Below are positions 1 to 8,926 of a stretch of DNA of 64,000 nucleotides, in pieces. Under the pieces are notes generated by a model. The model was given only the letters and a program-made list of their open reading frames with translations, searched no databases and was not told the origin of the DNA. This stretch comes from Sulfitobacter pontiacus (GTDB lineage Bacteria > Pseudomonadota > Alphaproteobacteria > Rhodobacterales > Rhodobacteraceae): the NCBI RefSeq assembly GCF_040790665.1, contig NZ_CP160851.1, positions 116,766-180,765 of the forward strand, given 5' to 3'. Position 1 is the stretch's first letter. Each line of letters begins with the position of its first letter. The translations under genes were made by a program, and so were the position numbers.

Positions 1-1156
1 CAAAAACGGTGGGCTGGATGAAATGCCCACCCTCCAGCGCCGCCCCTTCGGCACGTTGCCCGCCGGTCAGAACCGTTGCGCCCTCGGCCGGACCGTCCGA
101 CAGGAAACCGGCGATCCGTTCGGCCTGACGGGCCGAGATGATGGGCCCGATATCCGTACCCTCGTCAATCCCCTGCCCGATCTTCAGCCCTGCGGCAAAC
201 TCCGCCACGCGGCGGGTGAATTCATCATGGATCTCGCGCGCCACAAACAGCCGCGATCCGGCGATGCAGATCTGACCCGAATTGGCAAAGACCGACATGG
301 CCGCGACCGGCACCGCCTTGTCGATATCCGCATCCTTACAAACGATGACCGGCGATTTACCCCCCAGCTCAAGCGAGACACGTTTCAACGTGCCCGTTGC
401 CGCGCGGGCAATCGCCTGACCCGTGGCGGTTGATCCGGTGAACACGATCTTGTCCACATCCGGATGCGCCGCCAGCGCGGCACCGGCATCAGACCCCATT
501 CCGGTCACTACATTCAGCACCCCGTCGGGCAGCCCCGCCTCTTGCATCAACCGCGCGATCATCAGCACGGTCAGCGACGCCTCCTCGGACGGTTTCAACA
601 CCACGGTGCAGCCGGTCGCCAGCGCGGGCGCGATCTTCCAGACGGAACCGGCGATTGGCGCGTTCCACGGGATGATCGCCCCGACCACGCCCACGGGTTC
701 ACGCACGGTGGATGAATAGATCTCGCCGGGGAAGGAGTTCGGGATCGTCTGGCCGTGGATCATCACCGCCTGCCCCGCATAGAACCGCAACATCCCCAAC
801 ACGCGACGGCTGTTGGCCAGCGTGCGCTGGATCGGCATCCCCATATCCAACGTGTCCGACAGGCACAGGCGTTCCCATTCGGCCTCGAACTTGTCAGCGA
901 TGCGCAGCAGCAGCGCCTGACGCTCGAACGGGGTGAATTTGGCCCAAGGCCCCTCGAACGCCGCGCGGGCGGCTTTTACGGCGGCATCAATATCCGCCGC
1001 GCCCCCCTGTGGTACGGTCGCCAGCAAAGATCCGTTCGCCGGATTGCGCGCATCCATCTCTGCGCCCGATTGGGCCGAACACCATTTACCGTTGATGAAC
1101 ATGGGCCGAAAGCTGCCGTCATACAGCGCGCTCGCCAAAGCGTTCCAGTCTTTCAT
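1..1156 (-). CDS. Aldehyde dehydrogenase family protein, 3' end outside the window
   Basis: NAD(P)-dependent aldehyde dehydrogenase, oxidising an aldehyde to the acid in the cytoplasm. Reading the minus strand from ATG at 1156 (preceded by GGGAGAC) gives 385 residues with no stop. Visible family marks are the PWNAP segment, the ELGGKSP segment carrying the general-base Glu, and GQICIAGSRL with the catalytic Cys. The visible end reads GHFIQPTVF, a conserved late motif, so roughly 100 residues are missing at the window edge. The substrate cannot be told from sequence. Downstream genes lie outside the window. The upstream slam gene is on the same strand, 220 bp away. Confidence 0.93.
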   Translation of the reverse strand, partial: MKDWNALASALYDGSFRPMFINGKWCSAQSGAEMDARNPANGSLLATVPQGGAADIDAAVKAARAAFEGPWAKFTPFERQALLLRIADKFEAEWERLCLSDTLDMGMPIQRTLANSRRVLGMLRFYAGQAVMIHGQTIPNSFPGEIYSSTVREPVGVVGAIIPWNAPIAGSVWKIAPALATGCTVVLKPSEEASLTVLMIARLMQEAGLPDGVLNVVTGMGSDAGAALAAHPDVDKIVFTGSTATGQAIARAATGTLKRVSLELGGKSPVIVCKDADIDKAVPVAAMSVFANSGQICIAGSRLFVAREIHDEFTRRVAEFAAGLKIGQGIDEGTDIGPIISARQAERIAGFLSDGPAEGATVLTGGQRAEGAALEGGHFIQPTVF

Positions 1157-1376
1157 ACGTGTCTCCCTTGCTTTGCAGACCACCGCGTAGATGGCGTCTT
1201 TCTGCACCTCGGATCGAGGCGCCGCAAGGTAAGGGAGGCGAATTAATCCAACTTTTTGAAAGTTTTACGGCAATGGCATGCCCGAATGGCCCGCAAACCT
1301 GTGTTTTGTCAGGAGATTCGGGCCGTCTCTTTGGTGTTTGCAGGAACGGGCACCCCATCAGGCTACCCGCCCCACG

Positions 1377-2657
1377 TCAGAACTTGAGCGAGAGACTCGC
1401 CCCGATGTCGTGGCTGTCATAGTCGAACAACGCCACATTCGATTTCGCCCGCGTGTAGGTATAGGTGATGCGCGGCACATATTTCCCGATCTGCACCTTG
1501 TTGTGCTGCACCGTGAAGGTGAGGCTGGTGGTGTCATCCTCGCGCGGGGTCGTGGTGCCGGGGAAGATGCCGTCGTATCTGTCCTGTTCGTATGCCAGTA
1601 TCACGCCGGTCGACAGGCCCGATTTCCACTGTTTGTCGATCCCCATCGACACCCCGGTTTCATGGTGATCCAGATGCGCGCGCTGTGTCGTTTCGCGCAG
1701 CTGCGACAGGCCGAAGGATAGCCCCAGCGTCGGCGTCAACCGATGTTGGTACGAGACCGAAGCCCGCATCCGGTGCCCGTCCCGAAACGGGCTTTGGTCA
1801 TAGGTCTGCCGATCAAACCGAAGCGCACCCGACACCAGATCACGCGGACGCAGCTGATAGGCTCCGCGCAGCTCCGCCCCCCACCGTCGCCGCACGATGT
1901 CTGAATCAGAAAAGCTCAGCTCGGCAATCGGCCCGAAAGAGAACCGCCCCCGCTGCCCGCCACGAATGACATCGAACCGTGCGACGGCCGTGGTTTCCGT
2001 GTTCAGCGCGGAATCGTAGAATTTCGCATCCAAACTGGCGGTGCCCACGCCGGACCATCTTTCGTTCCACTGCCAGCGCCGCCACGCGGTGCCGCCAATC
2101 GCCAGCCCCAACCCGGAAGACGCGCGCGACGCAGGGTTCAACGTGAACGGCACCCCGCCAATCAGTATTTCCTGCTCAGCGCTGCCGCGGGTCTGGTTCG
2201 ACGATGGCAACAGCGCGAACCGCAGGGCAAAGCCGCCGGGCTTGCGCGAGCTATTGTTCAGGATAAAGGTCTGCAATCCGGCGCGCAGCTGTTCGTCGGC
2301 GGTTTCCGCGACCAACCGTTCCGCATGATAGCGCGCAGCGGTCACATCACCGCGATAGGCCAGCAGCAGGGTCAGCTCGCGTCTTGCGGGTTCATAATCG
2401 GGCGCGATGCGTACCAGATCGCGAAACAGATCAACCGCCGCGGCAGGCTGGTTCTGGCGCATCAGGATTTGACCTTCCAGATAGGCCTGATGCAAGGGCC
2501 CGTTCGGATCCCCCTTGACCAACTGCGCCAGACTGGCCCGCGCGGCGTCATAGTTTCCCTGTTCCAGATAGTCCTGTGGTGTCGCGGCCTGCGCCTGTCC
2601 GGGCGATTGGCACGCCAAAAGAACGCCCATCAGGGCGGCAAAAAGAAGATGTTTCAT
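1377..2657 (-). CDS. Slam-type surface lipoprotein assembly modifier (DUF560)
   Basis: Outer-membrane beta-barrel protein of the Slam family, which moves lipoproteins to the cell surface. The 426-residue product has a signal peptide (about residues 1-24, with an LLACQS stretch that could be a lipobox), a TPR-like helical N domain (about 28-130), then a strand-rich barrel ending in a C-terminal Phe (SLKF), typical of BAM substrates. Family members are usually a little longer. It sits just downstream of a TbpB-like lipoprotein on the same strand, the classic exporter-client arrangement. The start ATG at 2657 follows GAGGG. That it exports its neighbour is inferred from this pairing. Confidence 0.85.
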   Translation of the reverse strand: MKHLLFAALMGVLLACQSPGQAQAATPQDYLEQGNYDAARASLAQLVKGDPNGPLHQAYLEGQILMRQNQPAAAVDLFRDLVRIAPDYEPARRELTLLLAYRGDVTAARYHAERLVAETADEQLRAGLQTFILNNSSRKPGGFALRFALLPSSNQTRGSAEQEILIGGVPFTLNPASRASSGLGLAIGGTAWRRWQWNERWSGVGTASLDAKFYDSALNTETTAVARFDVIRGGQRGRFSFGPIAELSFSDSDIVRRRWGAELRGAYQLRPRDLVSGALRFDRQTYDQSPFRDGHRMRASVSYQHRLTPTLGLSFGLSQLRETTQRAHLDHHETGVSMGIDKQWKSGLSTGVILAYEQDRYDGIFPGTTTPREDDTTSLTFTVQHNKVQIGKYVPRITYTYTRAKSNVALFDYDSHDIGASLSLKF

Positions 2658-2704
2658 GGATTAACCCTCAAGCAGTTAAATCGGCGTGAAACCTGAACTC
2701 TGCA

Positions 2705-2739
2705 CTGCGTCTCCCACATGAAATAATGGGGAGACGCAG
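2705..2739. repeat. Perfect 11-bp inverted repeat between the lipoprotein gene and slam
   Basis: CTGCGTCTCCC at 2705-2715 is exactly complementary to GGGAGACGCAG at 2729-2739, with a 13-nt loop. It lies in the spacer between the TbpB-like gene and slam. No U-run follows on the minus strand, so it is more likely an mRNA stability or attenuation hairpin than a classical terminator. Confidence 0.6.
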
Positions 2740-2766
2740 GCATGGCTTGAGGTCATGCCCACGCCC

Positions 2767-2803
2767 AGAGAAGCGGGACCCGTAATTTGATCGACGCTTC
2801 TCT
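2767..2803. repeat. Perfect 9-bp inverted repeat just after the TbpB-like gene
   Basis: AGAGAAGCG at 2767-2775 pairs with CGCTTCTCT at 2795-2803. It begins about 20 nt after the stop of the TbpB-like gene on the minus strand. No T-run follows. Together with the hairpin at 2705-2739 it gives two stem-loops in tandem between client and exporter genes, which could set their expression ratio. Confidence 0.5.
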
Positions 2804-2821
2804 ATCCCGTTGTCGTCGACC

Positions 2822-3826
2822 TTAGTCGACTTTGTCGGCCGAGAAGTAGCCGTTCCCGTTCAGCGACCCGTCGTCAGCGCCGATACCAAATGTCAGCGCA
2901 CCGGCAACCTGTTCGGCATTTGGCCCATAGAACGCACCGGAGTACGTCCCTTCGGCACTATTGACGTCGATATCGCTGATGAAATCCGCATCTGCCGTCA
3001 ACGTCCCGGCAAAACCATTGTTGTCGAACGTGGTTTTATCCATCGCGATGGTCCCTTCAACGGCATCACGTACACCGTCTTCGGGATCTTCGATGGTGGT
3101 GTTCCCGATGGTGCCCCAGATCTCGCCCGCGCCAAAGTCTGCCGTCATCGCGATCTCGCTACGCACCTTGTACCGGCTTTCGCTGTTCGATTCGAAGCCG
3201 CTGTTTGGCACAACATTGATCCGCGACCGGCCCGTATATTCGGCTTTTGGCAGATCTTTCAGATCTTCATCCGCCGTCTCGGTACCAAAGATCGCAAAGG
3301 TACTGTCGCCGGACACGTGACCTTCGGCGTTCTCGGACGACCGGAAAATCTGCACCACCTGGGCAAAGCCGTTGCCCGCCGTCAGCAGATCTTCAACCGG
3401 ACCATTATAGTTGTAGACCCCGGCGAATTTGCCATCCACCTCGACCTCGTAGCCGTCACCGTCGCCGTTCACGTCGGCAGGGGTGAACGCCAGCTCTTCG
3501 CCGTCGATGGTCACGGTCAGCGCGCCATCATCATTGCGCTTGATCGACGCGGTGACATCAGTCGTCGTGCTGGTTTCCCCGGTGTGATAGTTTAGGTTCT
3601 GCAAGGCGACGCCCACGGCGCGCGCGGTCAGCGTCTTGCCTGACGCAATAGCAGCACCGGCATCGACCGGATCACCGTCCTCGTCTGTTGCAAAGGTCCG
3701 TTTGGCCTGCGCCTCTTCGGTGATGTCTGTCACATCAATCACCTTGTCGACCCCGTTCGATGACCCGCAGGCCGCGACGCTCAGCGCCAGCGCGGTCGTT
3801 GTCATCAATTGCATGTAAAGTTTCAT
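2822..3826 (-). CDS. TbpB-like surface lipoprotein (transferrin-binding-protein-like barrel)
   Basis: Predicted lipoprotein: the signal peptide ends in the lipobox VAAC followed by GSSNG, so the Cys should be lipidated. The remaining ~315 residues are strand-rich and acidic. They end in a GTYSGAFYGPNA segment and a GALTFG segment, the pattern of the TbpB C-terminal eight-stranded barrel. The family is longer in Neisseria (two lobes); this looks like a one-barrel form as in haemophilin-type Slam clients. I chose ATG at 3826 because AAAGGG precedes it and the signal peptide begins there; a longer frame runs to 3853. Ligand unknown; haem or iron binding would be only a guess. Confidence 0.8.
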   Translation of the reverse strand: MKLYMQLMTTTALALSVAACGSSNGVDKVIDVTDITEEAQAKRTFATDEDGDPVDAGAAIASGKTLTARAVGVALQNLNYHTGETSTTTDVTASIKRNDDGALTVTIDGEELAFTPADVNGDGDGYEVEVDGKFAGVYNYNGPVEDLLTAGNGFAQVVQIFRSSENAEGHVSGDSTFAIFGTETADEDLKDLPKAEYTGRSRINVVPNSGFESNSESRYKVRSEIAMTADFGAGEIWGTIGNTTIEDPEDGVRDAVEGTIAMDKTTFDNNGFAGTLTADADFISDIDVNSAEGTYSGAFYGPNAEQVAGALTFGIGADDGSLNGNGYFSADKVD

Positions 3827-4007
3827 TTCAATGCCCTTTCTAAATAGCCCCAAGCGGGCGGGTGCCTGCCGAAATCGCAGCAGGTTAAGAAAGGTTAAAA
3901 ATCGACCGTAAACGTACCGTAATTTTTTGCGCGGCGCTCCGTGAAAAAATCGTGAAAAAAGAATGCATCAGGCGGTTTTTCATCGCTAAACGCTCAGAGG
4001 GCCTAAC

Positions 4008-7000
4008 CTATAGTTGCGACAGATATGCCAGCGCCTGTTTGCTTGGCATAAAGAAGTACCCCCCCGCCACCGTTCGGGTGAAATCCACCGGCGCAGGCTG
4101 TGCGACCCCCACCCCTTCCGCGCGGGACATCGGGCACATATCCAGCGCCAGCGACTCCTCCGACCCCGGAATAATGAACGTATCACCCTTCTGTTTCGGC
4201 GTGATCAAAGGGTCCGGCCCATGCCGCCCGCCGTGGAACCCGTCGGCGTTGATCCAGGTCTGCTGCACGAACTCGAACTGCCGTTCGATATTGGCGTTAA
4301 AGCACATAAAGAAGGTGCCTTCCTCTTTCTCAACCGGCGGTACGGTCTCGGTATCGCGCCGCACCCAGCCCGCGTCGATCAAGCCAGCGTCCTGCGGCGT
4401 GTCAAACGCGCTGCTATAGGTCCGGCCCCGTCGCAACAGCCGATGGCGGTTGTTGATCTGCAAAGTGATCTCGTGACCGGGGCGGAAACTGTCGCGCGGG
4501 TTGGCGCGGCGGATATGCGACCCGATCGGGCAATACAGCCCCAAGGGGTCGTCCTCGCCATGGCGGAAATCATTGTCGGGAATCACCGGCCGCAGCAGAT
4601 CGCGCGGTATGCCAAGGGGGCCGACCTCATGCTCCAGCTCTGACAAGGCATCGTTGAACGCGGCCCAGCCCTGCGTCGTCCAGATCGTCTCATCCATGCT
4701 CAGACCGCCATGCACGCCCAAACGGCCGCTGCCCCTTGGCGTGCGTGTCCGGTCAAGGAACTGCTGCAGCGCAACCAGATGGCCGTCGGTCGCAGGGCGC
4801 TGGTCCGTGGCGGCCTGCAATGCCTTGAGGCGCAGCCCGACATAGCGACGCACGACCGCGTGATAGCGCGCGCGGTTGCGCAGGCTGCGCGACACCGACG
4901 GGTTGCGCGCCAGTGAACTGCCGTCCGCCCACCGACCGATGATCTTGGCGGTGATCCATTGCTCCATCCAGATCTGCCGTGCATCCGGCCCCATAGGCAC
5001 ATCGCCATAGGGCGATTGATCCATCTGCCCGCGCTGCATATCCCCCAGCACGATATCCTTGTCGCCGGGCATGTGGTCGCCCTGCCGGATCCTGATGTCG
5101 GCCTGCATATCCTCGCGGATCGCATCCGCGATGCCCTTTTTCGGCAGATGTCGCGCCTCAAGCCCGCGCGCCTTGGTCGCCACAAAATCCTTCAAAGCCT
5201 TGTCATTGTGCAAGATCTGCCGCACCGCCAGAAAGCTCCCGCCGCGGCCAAAATCACGCTGGTCCCCCAGATGCAGCCGCCCAAAGCGCGGCACCAGATC
5301 CGTCACCGGCCGCTCGACCGCCGACAGCCCCTGCGCCGCCGGCGTATCGGCGGGCACGGTGATCGCCAGCGGCAGGTAGCCCCGGGAATCGGGATACCCC
5401 AGGATGAACTCCCCCGCGCCGACCACATCATCCGGCGCGGCCTTGCCTTTGGCAAAGGCCTGGGTGTGGCGCATGATCGGCTGCGAGATACCGTCACGCG
5501 TGCCGAACCCGTCGCTATGGGCCAAGCCGCGGCGTTGCAGATCCGCCCGCACGATGCTGTCAACCGCGATGCCATATTGCTCGAACATCACGGTCAGCGT
5601 GTCGTCGGTTGCCGCCTGCTCCGAAGGATCGCGGGCATAGGACAGCAGCAAAGCGTGCGCGGCGCCGTCGCTCCATCGCCAGCGGGCGGGATCGGCGGGC
5701 GTGCCCGCATCGCCCAACACCCGCGCCCGTGCCGCCATGCCGCTGGCAAAGGCATGGGGCAACGTCGCGCGCCCGTCGTGGGGCGTGTCGGGAAACCCCA
5801 GCAGCGACAGCCCGCCAGAGGACAGGGCAATGAAATGCGCCGGATAATCGGGATAGGCGTCGCCAAAGCTCAGCCGCGCATCCCAGGGCGCACCGGGGGT
5901 CTCGGCATTGCGCGCCTCTTGCAGCAACTGCGCGATCAGGCGCTTGCCCCCCTGCCCCGTGTCAAAGCGCAGCACCCGCGCCGTCATCAACGGATGTCGC
6001 CCCAGCCCGTTGAACAGCAAGGTCTGCACCTGGTCCGTCTCGATCGCATCGGCGGGGCGCGGCGCGGTGTAGAATAGGTTGGCCCACGCGCGATATTCGT
6101 CATGGGTCAGCGCCCGCGCCAGCCCGTCGCGCACCAGCGCATTGGTGCGGATCATCCCTGTGGTCAGCTGCGGAAAGCGGCTGTACCAGACCTGCGTCTG
6201 CACCTGCTGGCGCCGCACCCAGCGTTTGAACCTGTCACCGTCCTGCGCCCCATCCAGAAAAAACCACCGGCTGCGCGGAAAGCCCACGCAGTTGTTCCAC
6301 GCCATCGTCTGGCCGCGGTGCACCTTGGTGATGAAATCCTCGAGGTAGCTTTCCCAGCTGCCGTCGTAATTGCCCTGAAAGATCAGCTTTTGACTGCTTT
6401 TGGGGCAGTACCAGCGCGCATAATGAATGGTGGCGAAATCGGTGACAAAGCCGGGGCGGAACCACAGGATTTTCATATATTTGATGATGTGGAACGCCAG
6501 CGCCGTGGTCAGCCGCCGCAGCAGGCCGGGCTTCAAGGCACTGACCGAGGTGATGTGGTTCTGCGCATAGCCGGGCAGATCCTCCATCGCTTGCACGGCG
6601 GCGACGTGATCATGAGGCGCATAGCGGTCATCCGGCGTCTCGCGCGTCTCGACCCGCCGCAACCACGCCAGCACCCCGCCCGCCACCGTAAGCGCCAGCA
6701 ACAGCGGCACCATCCAAAGCGAGACATAGACATCCGCCGCCTGCAACAGACTGACAATACCAAAGGCGACCAGCCCCACAGGCAGCACCAACGCCAGCAG
6801 CGCAAAGACCGCCAAGGGCTTCAGCCCCAGCCCCGCATATTTCGCGATAAACCCCGAGAAGGGGAAATCCTTGTGCCGCGAGAAGCGCGGATAGCGATGG
6901 GATGGGCGGTACAGCAGCGCCGCTTTCGCAGGGTCCTGCTGCATCTGTTTGCGGATATCGGCGACCAGATCGGCGGGGTCCGTGGTGCCCTCGGCTGCGC

Positions 7001-8870
7001 GCTGTCGCACCTGCGCCTCGGCCCAGTCATAGAGGTTTTTCTCCGCCTCGATCTGGCGCACGGGCATATGTTCGGTGCCGTTGAAGTTCACCCCGATGGT
7101 GCCCCAGGGCTTGGTATCGGGATGTAGCAGATGCGCGCGCACCGCCGCGACAAACCCGCCCTGCGCATCTTTCAGAAACGGCAACACTGTCGAACAGGGC
7201 GCGTCGATCCGTTGCGCCAGCCGCGCCAGCGCGTCCCGCGGCATGCCATCGGTGTTGAACTCTGCCAGCAGATGCGTGGGCCGCGCATCAAGCCGCGTCT
7301 CGGCCCCCAGATTGACCAGATTGAGGCTTGCGAAATGCACGATCCCCGTGCCCTCAAGCCCCTGCTTCAAATCCGATGTCTCCTCCTGCAACCCCGCCAG
7401 GACCGCGCGGAGCGCCTCTATATCCACCCCCTCTTTCAAGGGCACTGGTGCCACGATCGTCGACTGTGCCGCGTGACCTTCCACCATGTCGAACCGCATC
7501 CGTAAGCGGCCCAGATAGGGGCCATAGAACTTTGGCCGCTCGGGTAGAAAGGCGATGCCGGGGCGCGACAGGATGATCTGGAATGCCTCGGTGATGATCT
7601 CATGCGCCATCTCGTGCCCCAGACAGTGATGCATCCCCAACCCAAAGGACAGATCCGGCCGCGCGGTGCCGTCCTTGGCCAGGAACCCTTCGCCGGGCAT
7701 GAAGCGGTTGGGGTGTTTCACCACCCGCGGATCATGCAGGGCTTGCGCTGTTGCCAGAATGACCACGGCACCGGGTTTGATCCGCCGCAGCGCCTCGGGC
7801 AGGCCCTGCGTATCGCCGGCCTCTTTGCGCAGGCGGAACTGGCCGGGAAAAAGCGACGGATTAAAGCGGGCGATCTCGAACAATATGTCACGCAGGGCCA
7901 AGCGGGCCTGCGGATCGTCGGGGGTGGCTTCGGCTCGCGCGGCACAGCGCAGCGCCTGATGGAACTGGTCCGGCTTGCGGCGCATCTGGTCGAGTATCTT
8001 GCCCGCCGCAAGCGCGGTGGTGGGCACAAAGCCGGTGATCACCCCGAACAAGATCACCCGTACGGTGTCTTTGTCCGACTGTTCCCAAACCGGCCCAGCA
8101 TCGCCTTGCCGCGCGACCTGATCCATCAACCCTTGCAAGAAACCCGCCTGTGCGGGGTCCGCCCGTTCGTCGGCGGACAGCTTGGCATAGGCGTCGATGC
8201 TGGCATCCAGCAGATCGCAAATGCGCTTGGCCCCGATCATCGCCTGCCGACGCACCGCAGGCGTGCCCGAGGGGTCAGCAAAGATCAGCGAGGAACAGGC
8301 CGCCGAAAACGCGGCAAAGTTTTCCGCGCTTGGTGCCGCGATGCCAAAGGTCTTCAGACAGGCCTCTGCCGTGACGCGCATAAAGACATCGCGCGCCATG
8401 TCGATCTGCCCGCCGCTATCCTCCAGCAAGGCTTCGGTCACGCGGCGCACCACAGGGCGCACATGGGTCACCGGATCAATCGCCGCCCAAGGATCGCGCA
8501 AAATCGCCATCTGCGCGGCATGGGTCTGTGCATCATCGCCCAAGGCAAAAACCGGCGGGCCTGCCATCTCTTCCATCTCGGGGCCAAAGGGCACGCCAAA
8601 AACATCGGGCCGATGCAATGCCGCCACGATATCGGCGTGGCGCGTGACAAAGTGATACGGCCCCAACCGCACCACCGGCGCAATCCGCTGCATCAGGCGC
8701 AGCCCGCCATGTTTCATCAGCCCTTGCGTGATCCGGCTACGCAGCTGTGCGACCCAACTGCCGTTCAGCGCATCAAGCGTGAAATGCCGCGTTCCCAGAT
8801 CAGAGGGATGCGCCCGCTCCTCCGCCTGCGCTTGCCGGATACCAGCGTAGTTGTCTGCATATTTCGTCAT
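4008..8870 (-). CDS. Fused cytochrome P450 - membrane segment - DyP-type peroxidase
   Basis: Very large haem enzyme of about 1620 residues. Residue numbers count from a GTG at 8909; subtract 13 for the ATG at 8870, which I prefer because AGAAGG precedes it. Residues ~20-480 are a P450: ExxR at 345-348 (EIAR) and the haem loop FGLGMHHCLG with ligand Cys429. Residues ~690-750 hold two hydrophobic segments. The C-terminal ~500 residues are a DyP peroxidase: GxxDG motif at 1136-1140 (GTRDG), axial His1465 in CPIGSH, and RRGRTY near 1493. The intervening stretches (~490-690 and ~765-1000) may be degenerate ferredoxin-fold modules. The I helix has TGFVPTT, so the usual acid is Pro. The gene follows its probable SARP regulator by 56 bp (17 bp if the GTG is used). 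Substrate unknown; a peroxidase/dioxygenase feeding a P450 rearrangement, as in fungal PpoA, is inference. Confidence 0.88.
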   Translation of the reverse strand: MTKYADNYAGIRQAQAEERAHPSDLGTRHFTLDALNGSWVAQLRSRITQGLMKHGGLRLMQRIAPVVRLGPYHFVTRHADIVAALHRPDVFGVPFGPEMEEMAGPPVFALGDDAQTHAAQMAILRDPWAAIDPVTHVRPVVRRVTEALLEDSGGQIDMARDVFMRVTAEACLKTFGIAAPSAENFAAFSAACSSLIFADPSGTPAVRRQAMIGAKRICDLLDASIDAYAKLSADERADPAQAGFLQGLMDQVARQGDAGPVWEQSDKDTVRVILFGVITGFVPTTALAAGKILDQMRRKPDQFHQALRCAARAEATPDDPQARLALRDILFEIARFNPSLFPGQFRLRKEAGDTQGLPEALRRIKPGAVVILATAQALHDPRVVKHPNRFMPGEGFLAKDGTARPDLSFGLGMHHCLGHEMAHEIITEAFQIILSRPGIAFLPERPKFYGPYLGRLRMRFDMVEGHAAQSTIVAPVPLKEGVDIEALRAVLAGLQEETSDLKQGLEGTGIVHFASLNLVNLGAETRLDARPTHLLAEFNTDGMPRDALARLAQRIDAPCSTVLPFLKDAQGGFVAAVRAHLLHPDTKPWGTIGVNFNGTEHMPVRQIEAEKNLYDWAEAQVRQRAAEGTTDPADLVADIRKQMQQDPAKAALLYRPSHRYPRFSRHKDFPFSGFIAKYAGLGLKPLAVFALLALVLPVGLVAFGIVSLLQAADVYVSLWMVPLLLALTVAGGVLAWLRRVETRETPDDRYAPHDHVAAVQAMEDLPGYAQNHITSVSALKPGLLRRLTTALAFHIIKYMKILWFRPGFVTDFATIHYARWYCPKSSQKLIFQGNYDGSWESYLEDFITKVHRGQTMAWNNCVGFPRSRWFFLDGAQDGDRFKRWVRRQQVQTQVWYSRFPQLTTGMIRTNALVRDGLARALTHDEYRAWANLFYTAPRPADAIETDQVQTLLFNGLGRHPLMTARVLRFDTGQGGKRLIAQLLQEARNAETPGAPWDARLSFGDAYPDYPAHFIALSSGGLSLLGFPDTPHDGRATLPHAFASGMAARARVLGDAGTPADPARWRWSDGAAHALLLSYARDPSEQAATDDTLTVMFEQYGIAVDSIVRADLQRRGLAHSDGFGTRDGISQPIMRHTQAFAKGKAAPDDVVGAGEFILGYPDSRGYLPLAITVPADTPAAQGLSAVERPVTDLVPRFGRLHLGDQRDFGRGGSFLAVRQILHNDKALKDFVATKARGLEARHLPKKGIADAIREDMQADIRIRQGDHMPGDKDIVLGDMQRGQMDQSPYGDVPMGPDARQIWMEQWITAKIIGRWADGSSLARNPSVSRSLRNRARYHAVVRRYVGLRLKALQAATDQRPATDGHLVALQQFLDRTRTPRGSGRLGVHGGLSMDETIWTTQGWAAFNDALSELEHEVGPLGIPRDLLRPVIPDNDFRHGEDDPLGLYCPIGSHIRRANPRDSFRPGHEITLQINNRHRLLRRGRTYSSAFDTPQDAGLIDAGWVRRDTETVPPVEKEEGTFFMCFNANIERQFEFVQQTWINADGFHGGRHGPDPLITPKQKGDTFIIPGSEESLALDMCPMSRAEGVGVAQPAPVDFTRTVAGGYFFMPSKQALAYLSQL

Positions 8871-8926
8871 GCGTCGGATGCCTTCTGCAAAGGCCCCTCG
8901 GGGGGTCACCAGCCGGCGCGCCGTAC

